Shown piece after piece: positions 36,646 to 44,977 of a stretch of 64,000 bases of DNA. Both the position numbers and the translations under genes were made by a program. The stretch spans positions 1-64,000 of the forward strand of contig NZ_NNSR01000056.1 of the NCBI RefSeq assembly GCF_002834225.1, written 5' to 3'. Each line of letters opens with the position of its first letter. Position 1 is the stretch's first letter. The stretch is from Ruminococcus bromii (lineage in GTDB: Bacteria > Bacillota > Clostridia > Oscillospirales > Acutalibacteraceae). The notes below the pieces were generated by a model, which was not told the origin of the DNA, did no database searches, and was given only the letters and a program-made list of their open reading frames with translations.

Positions 36646-36735
36646 TGTGGCAGTTCGTAACCATCCTGCCGGAAGGACGCCGATAGGCTGCTCCTTCTAT
36701 CAAAACTAAGGAGAAAGGCACAGGACTTTTTACGC
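36646..36735 (+). promoter_or_regulatory. PreQ1-III-like riboswitch
   Basis: The leader begins right after the promoter. It can form ggcag(12)ctgcc (36649-36665) and a ctcctt...aaggag pairing (36691-36714), with AAAACTAAGGAGAAAGG in the 3' part. These features, the size and the downstream queuosine transporter match the preQ1-III class described from Faecalibacterium and relatives, where it controls queT. Assignment rests on remembered consensus and context, not on a covariance search. The ligand would be preQ1, and binding should lower expression of the two salvage genes. Confidence 0.72.
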
Positions 36736-36742
36736 CCTTTTT

Positions 36743-36771
36743 GCACCCTCTTTTGTGTGGGTGCTTTTTTT
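36743..36771 (+). terminator. Leader terminator between riboswitch and radical SAM gene
   Basis: gcaccc (36743-36748) pairs with gggtgc (36759-36764), followed by seven T residues, 17 bases before the ATG. Its place in the leader suggests termination-based control. Confidence 0.8.
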
Positions 36772-36787
36772 GTGCCGGAAAGAGAGT

Positions 36788-37483
36788 ATGGAGAGATACA
36801 GTATTATCAATGAAAAGAACAGTCGGGAGATTGTTCTTCTGCGCGGAAGCGGCTGCGTTTACAAAAAATGCATCTTCTGCGACTACTACGCCGACAGGTG
36901 CAGTGATGAGGACGAAAACTTTCGTCTTAACAAAGCCGTGCTTGAAAAAGTTACGGGAATTTTCGGTGACCTTGAGGTCATTAACTCAGGCTCGGTTTTT
37001 GAGCTTGACAAAAAAACACTTGATTTTATCAAACAGGTGTGCAAAGAAAAAAAGATAAGTACCATTCATTTTGAGGCACATTACCTTTATCGTAACAAAA
37101 TCAGTCAGCTCAGAAAAGATTTTGCGGATTTTGATTTGAAAATGAAGCTCGGTCTTGAAACCTTTGACTGCGATTTCAGAGAAAATGTCCTGAAAAAAGG
37201 AATCAAAGAGAGCAGTCCCGCTGTTATTGCAGAGAATTTCGACGAAGCTAATTTCCTTTTTGGAATTAAAGGACAGACAGCCGAAACAATGCAAAATGAC
37301 ATTGAACTGGGATTAAAGTATTTTGAACGAATCTGCGTCAACATTATGTGTGACAACACCACGGGAGTCAAACCCGATAAGGCTGTCATAAAAGAGTTTA
37401 TGCAGAAGGTCTATCCTATATATAAGGATAACAAGAGGACGGATATTTTAATTAACAACACGGATTTTGGGGTTGGTGACTGA
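36788..37483 (+). CDS. Radical SAM protein, candidate queuine lyase (QueL-like)
   Basis: 231 residues from the ATG after GGAAAGAGAG. The cluster motif is C23-X4-C28-X2-C31, followed by DYYADRC. In Clostridioides difficile a radical SAM enzyme (QueL) frees a preQ1 precursor base from salvaged queuine and is encoded beside a YhhQ-type transporter. The same pairing and a preQ1-type leader here support a QueL role by inference. No nucleoside hydrolase (QueK) gene is adjacent. The next gene starts 2 bases after the stop. The first part of the longer open frame falls in the terminator and is not coding. Confidence 0.75.
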   Translation: MERYSIINEKNSREIVLLRGSGCVYKKCIFCDYYADRCSDEDENFRLNKAVLEKVTGIFGDLEVINSGSVFELDKKTLDFIKQVCKEKKISTIHFEAHYLYRNKISQLRKDFADFDLKMKLGLETFDCDFRENVLKKGIKESSPAVIAENFDEANFLFGIKGQTAETMQNDIELGLKYFERICVNIMCDNTTGVKPDKAVIKEFMQKVYPIYKDNKRTDILINNTDFGVGD

Positions 37484-37484
37484 T

Positions 37485-38198
37485 ATGATAAATGAACTTT
37501 TACTTATATTCTCGGTGGTATTCATATACGGTATGGCAGTTTTAGGCTATGCTCTTTTCGGCAAAGCCGGGCTTTACTGCATTTCAGCCGTTGCGACAAT
37601 TCTTGCAAACATTGAGGCTTTAATCCTTGTAAACGCTTTTTCAATGGAACAGACTCTCGGAAATGTGCTTTTTGCGGTAACATTTTTGATTACGGACATT
37701 CTCTCGGAATGTGAGGGCAAAAAAGCCGCAAACAAGGCGGTTCTTACGGGAATACTCTCATCGGTATTTTTTCTTGTGCTTTCACAAAGCTGGATGCTTT
37801 ACAATCCGAGTCCGAACGACACAATTATGCCGTCAATCAAGGCGGTTTTCTCAAACACTCCCCGAATGATTTTTGCATCACTTATTGTATATGCGATAAG
37901 TCAGCTGTTTGATGTGTGGCTCTATCACAAGTGGTGGAAGTTCACGGAAAAGAAATTCGGTGACAAGAGAAGATTTTTATGGCTGAGAAACAACGGTTCA
38001 ACGCTTATCAGTCAAATTCTTAACACAGCCCTTTTCACCGCATTTGCATTCTGGGGAACTTATGATTTCGGAACACTCGTTTCAATCTTTTTGTCAAGCT
38101 ATGTAATTTACATTTTTACAAGCCTGCTCGACACGCCTGCGGTTTATCTTGCAAGACTTATTCACGATAAAAAGGAACAGAAAAAGATTTCGGAATAA
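37485..38198 (+). CDS. Queuosine precursor transporter (YhhQ/VUT family)
   Basis: 237 residues with about six membrane helices. The segments TFLITDILSECEGKKAANKAV and QLFDVWLYHKWW are typical of the VUT_1 family (PF02592), energy-independent importers of preQ0, preQ1 or queuine. The ATG follows the radical SAM stop by one base, so both genes form one riboswitch-controlled operon. The last residues are highly charged. Confidence 0.88.
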   Translation: MINELLLIFSVVFIYGMAVLGYALFGKAGLYCISAVATILANIEALILVNAFSMEQTLGNVLFAVTFLITDILSECEGKKAANKAVLTGILSSVFFLVLSQSWMLYNPSPNDTIMPSIKAVFSNTPRMIFASLIVYAISQLFDVWLYHKWWKFTEKKFGDKRRFLWLRNNGSTLISQILNTALFTAFAFWGTYDFGTLVSIFLSSYVIYIFTSLLDTPAVYLARLIHDKKEQKKISE

Positions 38199-38230
38199 AA
38201 ACAGCTTAATTGAATATTTTCAATAAAAAG

Positions 38231-38268
38231 ACAAGTCGTCGCAATATTTTTTGCGGTGACTTGTTGTG
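38231..38268 (+). terminator. Terminator of the queuosine operon
   Basis: acaagtcgtcgcaa and ttgcggtgacttgt form a 14-base stem (12 pairs plus mismatches), with a T-rich tail (gtgcttttt). Confidence 0.75.
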
Positions 38269-38409
38269 CTTTTTCAGGATTTTGTGAATAAACCATAATA
38301 TTATGCTTTTTATAATATGTAATATTCCGCTCTTTTATAGTCATTTTTTAACAATATGTGCAAAATTGGCTGATTTTGTCCTGAATCACATAATTTTTTA
38401 AGATTTTTA

Positions 38410-38438
38410 TTGACTTTTTCTGTACCAAATAGTATAAT
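38410..38438 (+). promoter_or_regulatory. Promoter of the BlaI-M56 operon
   Basis: TTGACT (38410-38415), 17 bases, TATAAT (38433-38438), 57 bases before the regulator ATG. I found no clear BlaI/MecI TACA-TGTA operator. Confidence 0.8.
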
Positions 38439-38495
38439 GAAGGCAAGTTGAATGCTTAATATTATTTATAAACTTAATTTTTGGAGGTAAATATC

Positions 38496-38876
38496 ATGCT
38501 TACTAAAAGTGAAGAAGAAATTATGTACTTATTGTGGGACCTCGATGAGCCGCTCACAAGCTCAGAAATTGTTAAGAAGGCTGTAAACAAAACATGGAAA
38601 AAGAGTTACATTAACCTTCTTATCAATTCTCTTCTCAAAAAGGACATGATTAAGGTTGTCGGCGTTAAGCAGATGACTAAGAACTATGCCCGTACTTTTG
38701 TTCCTACAATGACAAAGGACGCTTATGCAATCAAGCAGATTTCGGACAGACCGAATTTTGCCGACAGCGATATTCCGACTCTCTTCTCCGAGCTTATTGA
38801 AAAAACCGAAAGCTCAGAAATTTTCGATAAGCTTGAGGCTCTTCTTAAAAAGCGTCGCGAAGAACTCGGCAAATAA
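38496..38876 (+). CDS. BlaI/MecI/CopY-family transcriptional regulator
   Basis: 126 residues, the usual length, starting after GGAGG. The winged-helix part reads KSEEEIMYLLWDLDEPLTSSEIV, with KSYINLLINSLLKKDMI as recognition helix and wing, followed by the dimerisation tail. BlaI-type repressors are cut by M56 proteases when a signal is sensed. The partner protease gene starts 3 bases downstream. The classical cleavage site cannot be placed by eye. Confidence 0.88.
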   Translation: MLTKSEEEIMYLLWDLDEPLTSSEIVKKAVNKTWKKSYINLLINSLLKKDMIKVVGVKQMTKNYARTFVPTMTKDAYAIKQISDRPNFADSDIPTLFSELIEKTESSEIFDKLEALLKKRREELGK

Positions 38877-38879
38877 TCT

Positions 38880-40133
38880 ATGCAAATAAGTTTTTATTCA
38901 TTCTTGTTTTCTATTGTAATAAGCAGCATTTTTATAGTGCTGCTTTACTTTTTCAGAAAAAAGATTGCCTTTTCTAATTACTACGGTCTTTATACAATTT
39001 TGGGATTGTATGCTGTAACATTTGCAAGAATGGCTCTGCCGTTTGAATTCAAATTTACATATACATTTTCCGATCACAATGTATATGCCTCTATAATGAA
39101 TGTCCTGACCCCCGACAAGGGAGCTGTGTTTGTTCCTGAATTCACATTGCTCAATCTGCTTGTGTCAGTATGGATTGTCGGAAGTGTGATATACATTTTA
39201 TGGGTGATGATTAAGTATTACAAAGCAGTCAAAGCTCTGAAAGCAAATGTTATTGACGGCACACCCGAAATGCAGGCAAAGCTTGACCTCATTTCGCAAA
39301 AGTGCGGAATCAGAAGAAAAGTTAAGCTAAAAATTACCGATTGCGTTATCTCCCCTGTTACATACGGATTTTTCAATCTTGTTATTCTTATTCCGAATCG
39401 TGAATTTGACGACAGGGATTTTGGATATATCGCAATGCACGAATGCTGTCATATAAAGAACAAGGATATTTGGATTAAATTGCTGACGGAATTTTATTGC
39501 GGAATCTTTTGGTGGAATCCGTTTGTCCACCTTTTGAAAAAGGATTTAACCTACTGTCTTGAGCTCAGGTGTGACAAGCGTGTTACAAGCAAGCTTAGCG
39601 AGAACAGATGTACTGTGTATTACGAAGTTCTTGTAACGCAAATGAAAGCCTATAAAGAACAACAAGAAAGTGAAGAGAGCGACAGGGAAACTGCACTGAA
39701 AAGTGCGCTTGTCGGAATGAGTTTTGTAACCAACGAAAAGGGCAAAAAAATTGTAAGCAGAATGGAAATGATTCTGTACCCGAAGAAAAAGCAGACAATT
39801 ATAAACAATGTTATTACAGCTTTTATGGCATTGCTTATTGTCGGTATATTCTTTGCTTCATACTGCTTTTTGATTGTCCCCGGTTGGGACACGACATACG
39901 AGGATTGTGTAGCCGATCTCATTGAATCGGGTGAATACAACGATAGTGTCAAAGTGTATGACGAAACAAATATGTATGTGTATGTTGAAGACGACAACAC
40001 CACTCACCTTATTTTTGAGCCTTACGATGAAAAGAAAGGCATTGTCTATACAGACGACAATTCTATTATTATCCCCTATGAGCAAGTTGAGAACGGCGAA
40101 TATAGTTACTGTCTTGTATTAAGGGAGAAATGA
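38880..40133 (+). CDS. M56-family metalloprotease (BlaR1-like sensor)
   Basis: 417 residues. Three membrane helices lie in the first 120 residues, then a zinc protease site H187-E188-x-x-H191 (MHECCH) with a downstream ELRCDKRV segment. A fourth helix is at about 304-327. The outside C-terminal domain is only about 90 acidic residues and lacks a penicillin-binding SxxK domain, so it senses something other than beta-lactams. It is expected to cleave the neighbouring BlaI-like repressor. It ends 3 bases before the secreted-protein gene. Confidence 0.9.
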   Translation: MQISFYSFLFSIVISSIFIVLLYFFRKKIAFSNYYGLYTILGLYAVTFARMALPFEFKFTYTFSDHNVYASIMNVLTPDKGAVFVPEFTLLNLLVSVWIVGSVIYILWVMIKYYKAVKALKANVIDGTPEMQAKLDLISQKCGIRRKVKLKITDCVISPVTYGFFNLVILIPNREFDDRDFGYIAMHECCHIKNKDIWIKLLTEFYCGIFWWNPFVHLLKKDLTYCLELRCDKRVTSKLSENRCTVYYEVLVTQMKAYKEQQESEESDRETALKSALVGMSFVTNEKGKKIVSRMEMILYPKKKQTIINNVITAFMALLIVGIFFASYCFLIVPGWDTTYEDCVADLIESGEYNDSVKVYDETNMYVYVEDDNTTHLIFEPYDEKKGIVYTDDNSIIIPYEQVENGEYSYCLVLREK

Positions 40134-40136
40134 CAG

Positions 40137-40442
40137 ATGAAAAAGAAAGCCGCAAAAATTTTTACAGCATTTATTATGACAGCAATTATCGCACAGGGAA
40201 CCGTTATGGTTGCAAGTGCAGCAGAAACAGATTCAACCCCCGACAGCGTTATAGTTATTGAAACCGCAACTCCTGACAGTTCATCTTTGGAAAGCGGTGC
40301 TGATACAACTGCTATTCAGCCAAGAGCTGATGTTATAGTAAGAAAATGGCGTCGTGGAAGTCGTGGACAGCTCCAGTACAGAAGATGGAACGAAACAAGA
40401 CAAAAATGGGTTGATGACGAATGGATTGACTACAAAGGTTAA
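40137..40442 (+). CDS. Small secreted protein, unknown function
   Basis: 101 residues with a signal peptide (cleavage near ASA-28/A29), a Thr/Ser/Pro/Asp-rich linker (30-63) and a basic, Trp/Arg-rich end (VRKWRRGSRGQLQYRRWN...KWVDDEW). The tail pattern resembles small clostridial exported proteins I have seen before but cannot assign. It is the third gene of an operon with a BlaI regulator and M56 protease and ends at a strong terminator. It may be the protease's ligand or substrate, or an effector of the system (inference). Confidence 0.7.
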   Translation: MKKKAAKIFTAFIMTAIIAQGTVMVASAAETDSTPDSVIVIETATPDSSSLESGADTTAIQPRADVIVRKWRRGSRGQLQYRRWNETRQKWVDDEWIDYKG

Positions 40443-40457
40443 TCAACAGTAACAACA

Positions 40458-40489
40458 AAGGCGAAACAGATTTGTGTCTGTTTCGCCTT
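40458..40489. terminator. Bidirectional terminator between the secreted protein gene and rmuC
   Basis: Perfect 13-base stem aaggcgaaacaga / tctgtttcgcctt with a 6-base loop and a T-run on the plus strand. Confidence 0.92.
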
Positions 40490-40498
40490 AATTTTTGC

Positions 40499-41668
40499 TT
40501 ATTCAAAAAGATTCTGTTCCGACAGGCTGACCGATTCAACATCTTTAAGCTGACGCTGAATTTGACGGGTACGAACTCCGACAAGCTTGTCAAGTTCCTT
40601 GTTTGCCTGATCAAGTCTTTGCTGTGTCATTACAAGCACATCATTGAACTTGTCGAACTCGGTCTTTACACCGCCGAGTATTTTCCAAACCTCTGCACTT
40701 CTCTTTTGCACGGCAAGGGTTTTGAATCCCATTTGCAACGAATTGAGCAGAGCCGCCATTGTACTCGGACCTGCAATATTCACCTTGTACTCACGCTGAA
40801 GAACTTCAACAAGTCCCATATTGACAACCTCGCTGTAAAGTCCCTCAAACGGAAGAAACATAATCGCAAATTCCGTTGTGTTCGGAGGATCAATGTACTT
40901 ATCGTGAATATCCTTTGCCTCGCCCTTTATACGCTGAACAAGTGCTTTTTTTGCCGATTCAATGCTTTGCCTGTCACCGCTTTCAACAGCCTCACGGAGG
41001 GCAGAATATGTATCGCCCGGAAATTTTGAGTCAATCGGCAGATACACTGTGCCGGCACCGTCAGAGGGCAGTTTGACCGCAAACTCAACAACATTTTTTG
41101 AACCTTTTTTCGTTGCAATATTTTCCTCGTACTGTTCCTTTGAAAGAATTTCAGAGAGAATTGCGCCAAGCTGAATTTCGCCGAGTATGCCCCTTGTTTT
41201 GACATTTGAAAGAACCTTTTTCAAATCGCCCACGCCTACCGCAAGCGTTTGCATTTCGCCGAGTCCCTTATAAACCTGTTCAAGTCTTTCGTTGACAAGA
41301 GAAAATGACTTATTCATTTTTTCCTCAAGTGTTTTTTGAAGCTTTTCATCAACTGTCTGTCGCATTTCATCAAGCTGACGGAGATTTTCCCGTCTTATAC
41401 TTTCAAGCTTTTCATCAACCGAGCGTCTGATATTTTCAAGGCTCTGAGTGTTGCCTGACGAAAAGCTGTGAAGTCTTTGTTCAAGCTGAACCGCTCTGTC
41501 ATTTTGTGACTGTGCAAAGCTCTGCTGATTGAGCAATATTTTTTGAAGCTCATCTTCCGCCTTATTGTTACTGTTCTTTTTGAAAACTGTTATCAATGTA
41601 ATGATGCTGACTGTAAGCGTTATTAAACACAGTAAAAGCAAAATTATTTCAGCTGTTGTAAATTGCAT
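40499..41668 (-). CDS. rmuC: DNA recombination protein RmuC
   Basis: 389 residues from the ATG with GGGAGG about 7 bases upstream. The N-terminal helix (ILLLLCLITLTVSIITLI) is followed by a long coiled coil (residues about 40-150) and then the RmuC domain with GILGEIQLGAILSEIL, VEFAVKLPSDG, LPIDSKFPGD and FLPFEGLYSEV. RmuC limits inversion at short repeats in E. coli. It has no operon partner here. Confidence 0.95.
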   Translation of the reverse strand: MQFTTAEIILLLLCLITLTVSIITLITVFKKNSNNKAEDELQKILLNQQSFAQSQNDRAVQLEQRLHSFSSGNTQSLENIRRSVDEKLESIRRENLRQLDEMRQTVDEKLQKTLEEKMNKSFSLVNERLEQVYKGLGEMQTLAVGVGDLKKVLSNVKTRGILGEIQLGAILSEILSKEQYEENIATKKGSKNVVEFAVKLPSDGAGTVYLPIDSKFPGDTYSALREAVESGDRQSIESAKKALVQRIKGEAKDIHDKYIDPPNTTEFAIMFLPFEGLYSEVVNMGLVEVLQREYKVNIAGPSTMAALLNSLQMGFKTLAVQKRSAEVWKILGGVKTEFDKFNDVLVMTQQRLDQANKELDKLVGVRTRQIQRQLKDVESVSLSEQNLFE

Positions 41669-41735
41669 TTTTAACCTCCCGAACAATAATTCGATTTACA
41701 GTTAAATAATATCATTCGGGAGTTTTTCTGTCAAC

Positions 41736-42662
41736 TCACGGTTTAAATAATGTTTCAACACGCTTTTTACAGTTTTCGGGTGAGTAAACAAAGCGGTCAA
41801 TATGGTCACTGCTGCAGTAGTATTCAGGAGATGTGGGATTGTATTTATAATCAAAAACATCTATTATTATCAGTTTTATTTTCATCTTTTCGGGAATGAT
41901 GCTTTTTATGTAAACGCTTACCTGATCTCCCACACAAACGCCCTCTTTTGTTTCTGCAAGACCTGCAAGGTTTGGTGAAAGCTCAACAAAAGCACCGTAA
42001 TTTTCAACGCTGCGAACAATTCCGGACACGGTTTCTCCGGCACAAAACTTTTCGGCATTTTCCTCCCATGTTCCGAGAAGCTCTTTATGACTCAAGCTGA
42101 TTCTGCCGTTTTCAATTGATTTTATTACAGCCTTAATATCCATCCCAACAGTAAACCGCTCACGGGGATGCTCAATTCTTGAAACCGAAATTGTATCAAT
42201 CGGCATCAATGCAATAATTCCGCAGCCGATGTCGGCAAATGCGCCGAAACTTTCAAGATGAGTTATACGGGCAGGCACAATATCTCCGCAGCGCAAGCCT
42301 GAAATATACGCGTCAAGGCACTTGCGTTGAGCCTTTTCCCTTGAAAGCATAACAACAGGTTCTCCGTTCGGGGCTTCGGTTATGTCGGTAACCACAAAAC
42401 AAATGGGACGGTTTACTCTTGAAATTACGGCAATGTCACGAACCGAGCCGTCTTTTATTCCGATTACCCCCTCTTCCCTCGGAATTATGCCCTTGATGCC
42501 CCCAAGGTCAACAATAAGATTGTGACTGCTGTCACAAACAATTGCCTTTGCCTCAAGTATTTTTTCACTGTTTTTTGCCTCTTCAAGCAATTTCAGAGAA
42601 TGAATTATATTTATGTTTTCCTGTTCGGATATAAGTTTTCCTTCGGGTAAATATTCTGACAT
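41736..42662 (-). CDS. S1-domain RNA-binding protein
   Basis: 308 residues from the ATG with CGGAGG upstream. At least two clear S1 domains are visible (GDIVPARITHLESFGAFADIG and GETVSGIVRSVENYGAFVELS), with a degenerate one before (AKAIVCDSSHNLIVDLGG). The family is a short RpsA-like protein common in clostridia, probably acting in translation or RNA handling. It is not full-length ribosomal protein S1. Confidence 0.85.
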   Translation of the reverse strand: MSEYLPEGKLISEQENINIIHSLKLLEEAKNSEKILEAKAIVCDSSHNLIVDLGGIKGIIPREEGVIGIKDGSVRDIAVISRVNRPICFVVTDITEAPNGEPVVMLSREKAQRKCLDAYISGLRCGDIVPARITHLESFGAFADIGCGIIALMPIDTISVSRIEHPRERFTVGMDIKAVIKSIENGRISLSHKELLGTWEENAEKFCAGETVSGIVRSVENYGAFVELSPNLAGLAETKEGVCVGDQVSVYIKSIIPEKMKIKLIIIDVFDYKYNPTSPEYYCSSDHIDRFVYSPENCKKRVETLFKP

Positions 42663-42796
42663 TTTAAAGCCTCCGTTATATTTAGGTTTACAAAAAATCA
42701 TATGAAGTTTTTTTGCATCTTATTACACGGATAAAATTTTTCACCTGAGAATTTTATTTGCATTTGCAACGCTTTCCTTCATAAAATGCGGTAAAC

Positions 42797-42825
42797 TTGC
42801 ATTTTTATTTCATTTATGGTATAAT
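42797..42825 (+). promoter_or_regulatory. Promoter of the cyclophilin-HAD operon
   Basis: TTGCAT (42797-42802), 17 bases, TATAAT (42820-42825). It gives a leader of nearly 200 bases before the cyclophilin start. Confidence 0.75.
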
Positions 42826-42831
42826 AGGCAC

Positions 42832-43028
42832 GAAAAGTGTGATGAAATCTAAGCTTTTGTTGAGTGCTTTTATATCCCCTCAAATTTTGCTCCGCAAAAT
42901 TTTCGATGGGTAATTTTACCGTAATTCAAATTGTGACTGCGGTAAAATAATGTGTGTTTTAGATCCAGATTAGAAGAGCCGAGGTTATGTATCATAGCTA
43001 TATGGCTTGACAGGAAGGAAACAAACCT
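42832..43028 (+). ncRNA. Structured leader of unknown class
   Basis: The untranslated leader contains a strong hairpin aaattttgc-tcc-gcaaaattt (about 42888-42908), then a second pairing attttaccg/cggtaaaat, then agcc...ggct near 42977. No terminator follows, and GGAAGG precedes the ATG. I do not recognise a riboswitch or protein-binding leader class. Confidence 0.35.
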
Positions 43029-44045
43029 ATGAATACTTACAGTCTTAAAAAAATATGTGCCGTATCGGTTGCGTCAATTATGTGTGCTTCTGCGTTGGCA
43101 TTTTCGGGTTGCGGTGATAAAAAGATTGAAAACTCGCAGACACCGGATGAAACGGTTCCCGCAACTACTGCGGCTGTCAGCACTGCCGATGAGCCTACCG
43201 CACAGAATTATCTTGAAAGCATCGGCATAGATACCGCTACTCTCGGCATCAACCCGAACATTATTCACGATTCAAACCCTGTAGGCTTCCAGCTTGATAT
43301 GCCGAAGGACGGCGATACAATCGCAGTTGTTCACACCTCATACGGTGACATTACAATGCGGCTTTTTCCCGAGCAGGCTCCAAAAACTGTTACTAATTTT
43401 GTAAATCTTGCAAAGGCAGGAAAGTACAATAATTCACTTTTCAGCAAGGTAACAAAGGACTTTATGATTAACGGCGGTTACTGCGGCACAAGCTCATACG
43501 GCGATGTTTTTGAAGATGAATTTTGCGACAGGCTTTTCAATATCAGAGGTGCTGTTGCAATGTCAAACACAGGTGCGGATACAAACGAAAGCGCGTTTTT
43601 TATAAATCAGAAAACTGCCGAAGCATATAAGAATGAAGGCGGCTGGGAACATCTTGCAAGTCAATGGGATTCTATCAAAACCCAGCTTGCAAACTACAAG
43701 GATTCAAACCTTCTGACTGCATTTATTGACAAAAACGGCACAAACTGTTACGACACGGACAGCGTTCCCGACAGCGTTAAAAAGCTGTATGAAGAAAACG
43801 GCGGCAACGCCTACCTTGACGGTGCATACAATGCAGTTGACAGAGGCTACACGGTATTTGCACAGGTAATTGACGGAATGGATGTTGTTGACAAAATTGC
43901 GTCTGCAAAAGTTGACAAGGACGGTATTCCTGTCAAAAACATTGTTATAAAAAGCGTTAAGATTACACAGTACAAGGAGAAATCGACAACTCAGGCAGCT
44001 TCAACATCTGCCGAGGGCGTTACGCAGCCGACTACAGTCGGATAA
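43029..44045 (+). CDS. Peptidyl-prolyl cis-trans isomerase lipoprotein (cyclophilin type)
   Basis: 338 residues. A lipoprotein signal ends LAFSGC (Cys27), then a Thr/Pro-rich linker, then the cyclophilin domain from about residue 97 (TSYGDITMRLFPEQAPKTVTNFVNLAKAG, NGGYCGTSSYGDVFEDEF, GAVAMSNTGADTNESAFFIN). It would help fold exported proteins on the outer face of the membrane. It has a roughly 50-residue insertion compared with simple cyclophilins (EAYKNEGGWEHL...). The HAD gene follows 9 bases later. Confidence 0.93.
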   Translation: MNTYSLKKICAVSVASIMCASALAFSGCGDKKIENSQTPDETVPATTAAVSTADEPTAQNYLESIGIDTATLGINPNIIHDSNPVGFQLDMPKDGDTIAVVHTSYGDITMRLFPEQAPKTVTNFVNLAKAGKYNNSLFSKVTKDFMINGGYCGTSSYGDVFEDEFCDRLFNIRGAVAMSNTGADTNESAFFINQKTAEAYKNEGGWEHLASQWDSIKTQLANYKDSNLLTAFIDKNGTNCYDTDSVPDSVKKLYEENGGNAYLDGAYNAVDRGYTVFAQVIDGMDVVDKIASAKVDKDGIPVKNIVIKSVKITQYKEKSTTQAASTSAEGVTQPTTVG

Positions 44046-44054
44046 GGAGAAATT

Positions 44055-44903
44055 ATGGAGAAAATGCCTGTTGTAGCAATTATGTACGACTTTGACCGTA
44101 CCCTTTGCACAAAGGATATGCAGGATTACAGCTTTATTCCTCGTCTTCATATGACCGAGGATGAGTTCTGGAGGTTTTCAAACGAACTCGGTCAAAACGA
44201 GCATATGGACTCAATTCTTGCGTATATGTATGCCATGGTGAGAATGTCCCGAGAAAAGGATATTCCGCTTCTGCGAAATGACCTTGTTGAAATGGGTGCG
44301 AATGTTGAATTTTTTGAGGGCGTAAAGGATTGGTTCAAGAGGATTTCCGACTTCGGCAAAAATCTTGGAATGCAGGTTGAACATTATGTTATTTCATCCG
44401 GTATGAAAGAAATTATTGAGGGAACGGAAATCAGCAAAAACTTCAAAAGTATTTTTGCGTGTGAGTTTCTTTACGATGAGAGCGGCAACGCCGTGTGGCC
44501 TAAAACAGATGTAAATTACACCAATAAAACGCAGTTTGTTTACAGAATAAACAAGGGTGTTCTTGATGTTGCGAATGATATCGACCTCAACCGTTCAATG
44601 CCTGAGGACAGCAAACGGGTTCCATTCTGCAATATGATTTACATAGGCGACGGTCTTTCGGATGTTCCGTGTATGAAAATGATGAAGGCCTATGGCGGAT
44701 ATTCAATTGCAGTTTATCAGAAAAAAGACAGCAAGGTTGAAGATTTGCTGATGAAAGACAGGGTTGATTTTATCTATCCTGCCGACTACTCGGAAAACAC
44801 AGGTCTTGACCTCACCGTTAAAAATATCATCAGAAAAATGGCTGTCTGCGGTCTTTTGTACGATGAAAACCATGAGCAGAAAAAAGAAATTCTCGGAAGA
44901 TAA
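44055..44903 (+). CDS. HAD-family phosphatase
   Basis: 282 residues with the nucleophile motif MYDFDRTLC (DxDxT near residue 12), motif II VISSGMKEI and motif IV GDGLSDVPCMKMM. This resembles phosphoserine-phosphatase-like HAD hydrolases, but the substrate is unknown. It is the second gene after the cyclophilin, with AAGGAG 8 bases upstream, and ends at a hairpin (44917-44953) that is also the start of the toxin-antitoxin repeat. Confidence 0.88.
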   Translation: MEKMPVVAIMYDFDRTLCTKDMQDYSFIPRLHMTEDEFWRFSNELGQNEHMDSILAYMYAMVRMSREKDIPLLRNDLVEMGANVEFFEGVKDWFKRISDFGKNLGMQVEHYVISSGMKEIIEGTEISKNFKSIFACEFLYDESGNAVWPKTDVNYTNKTQFVYRINKGVLDVANDIDLNRSMPEDSKRVPFCNMIYIGDGLSDVPCMKMMKAYGGYSIAVYQKKDSKVEDLLMKDRVDFIYPADYSENTGLDLTVKNIIRKMAVCGLLYDENHEQKKEILGR

Positions 44904-44916
44904 TTTCGATTGAATA

Positions 44917-44971
44917 AAAAATGTCAAGTATCAAAACGATGCTTGACATTTTTCTTTATTTGGTTTAATAT
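44917..44971 (+). promoter_or_regulatory. Hairpin and promoter of small RNA 1
   Basis: aaaatgtcaag/cttgacatttt forms a hairpin (terminator of the HAD gene). The TTGACA in its 3' arm (44943-44948), a 17-base spacer and TAATAT (44966-44971) form the promoter of the RNA in toxin-antitoxin unit 1. Confidence 0.8.
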
Positions 44972-44977
44972 AATCGT

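Noticed and set aside
36243-36746. A 167-codon minus-strand frame upstream of DUF177
   Set aside because: It overlaps the DUF177 start in another frame and crosses two promoters and the riboswitch on the opposite strand.
38199-38480. Additional small gene between the queuosine operon and the BlaI operon
   Set aside because: Only a terminator and promoter are supported; the short frames there have no ribosome site.
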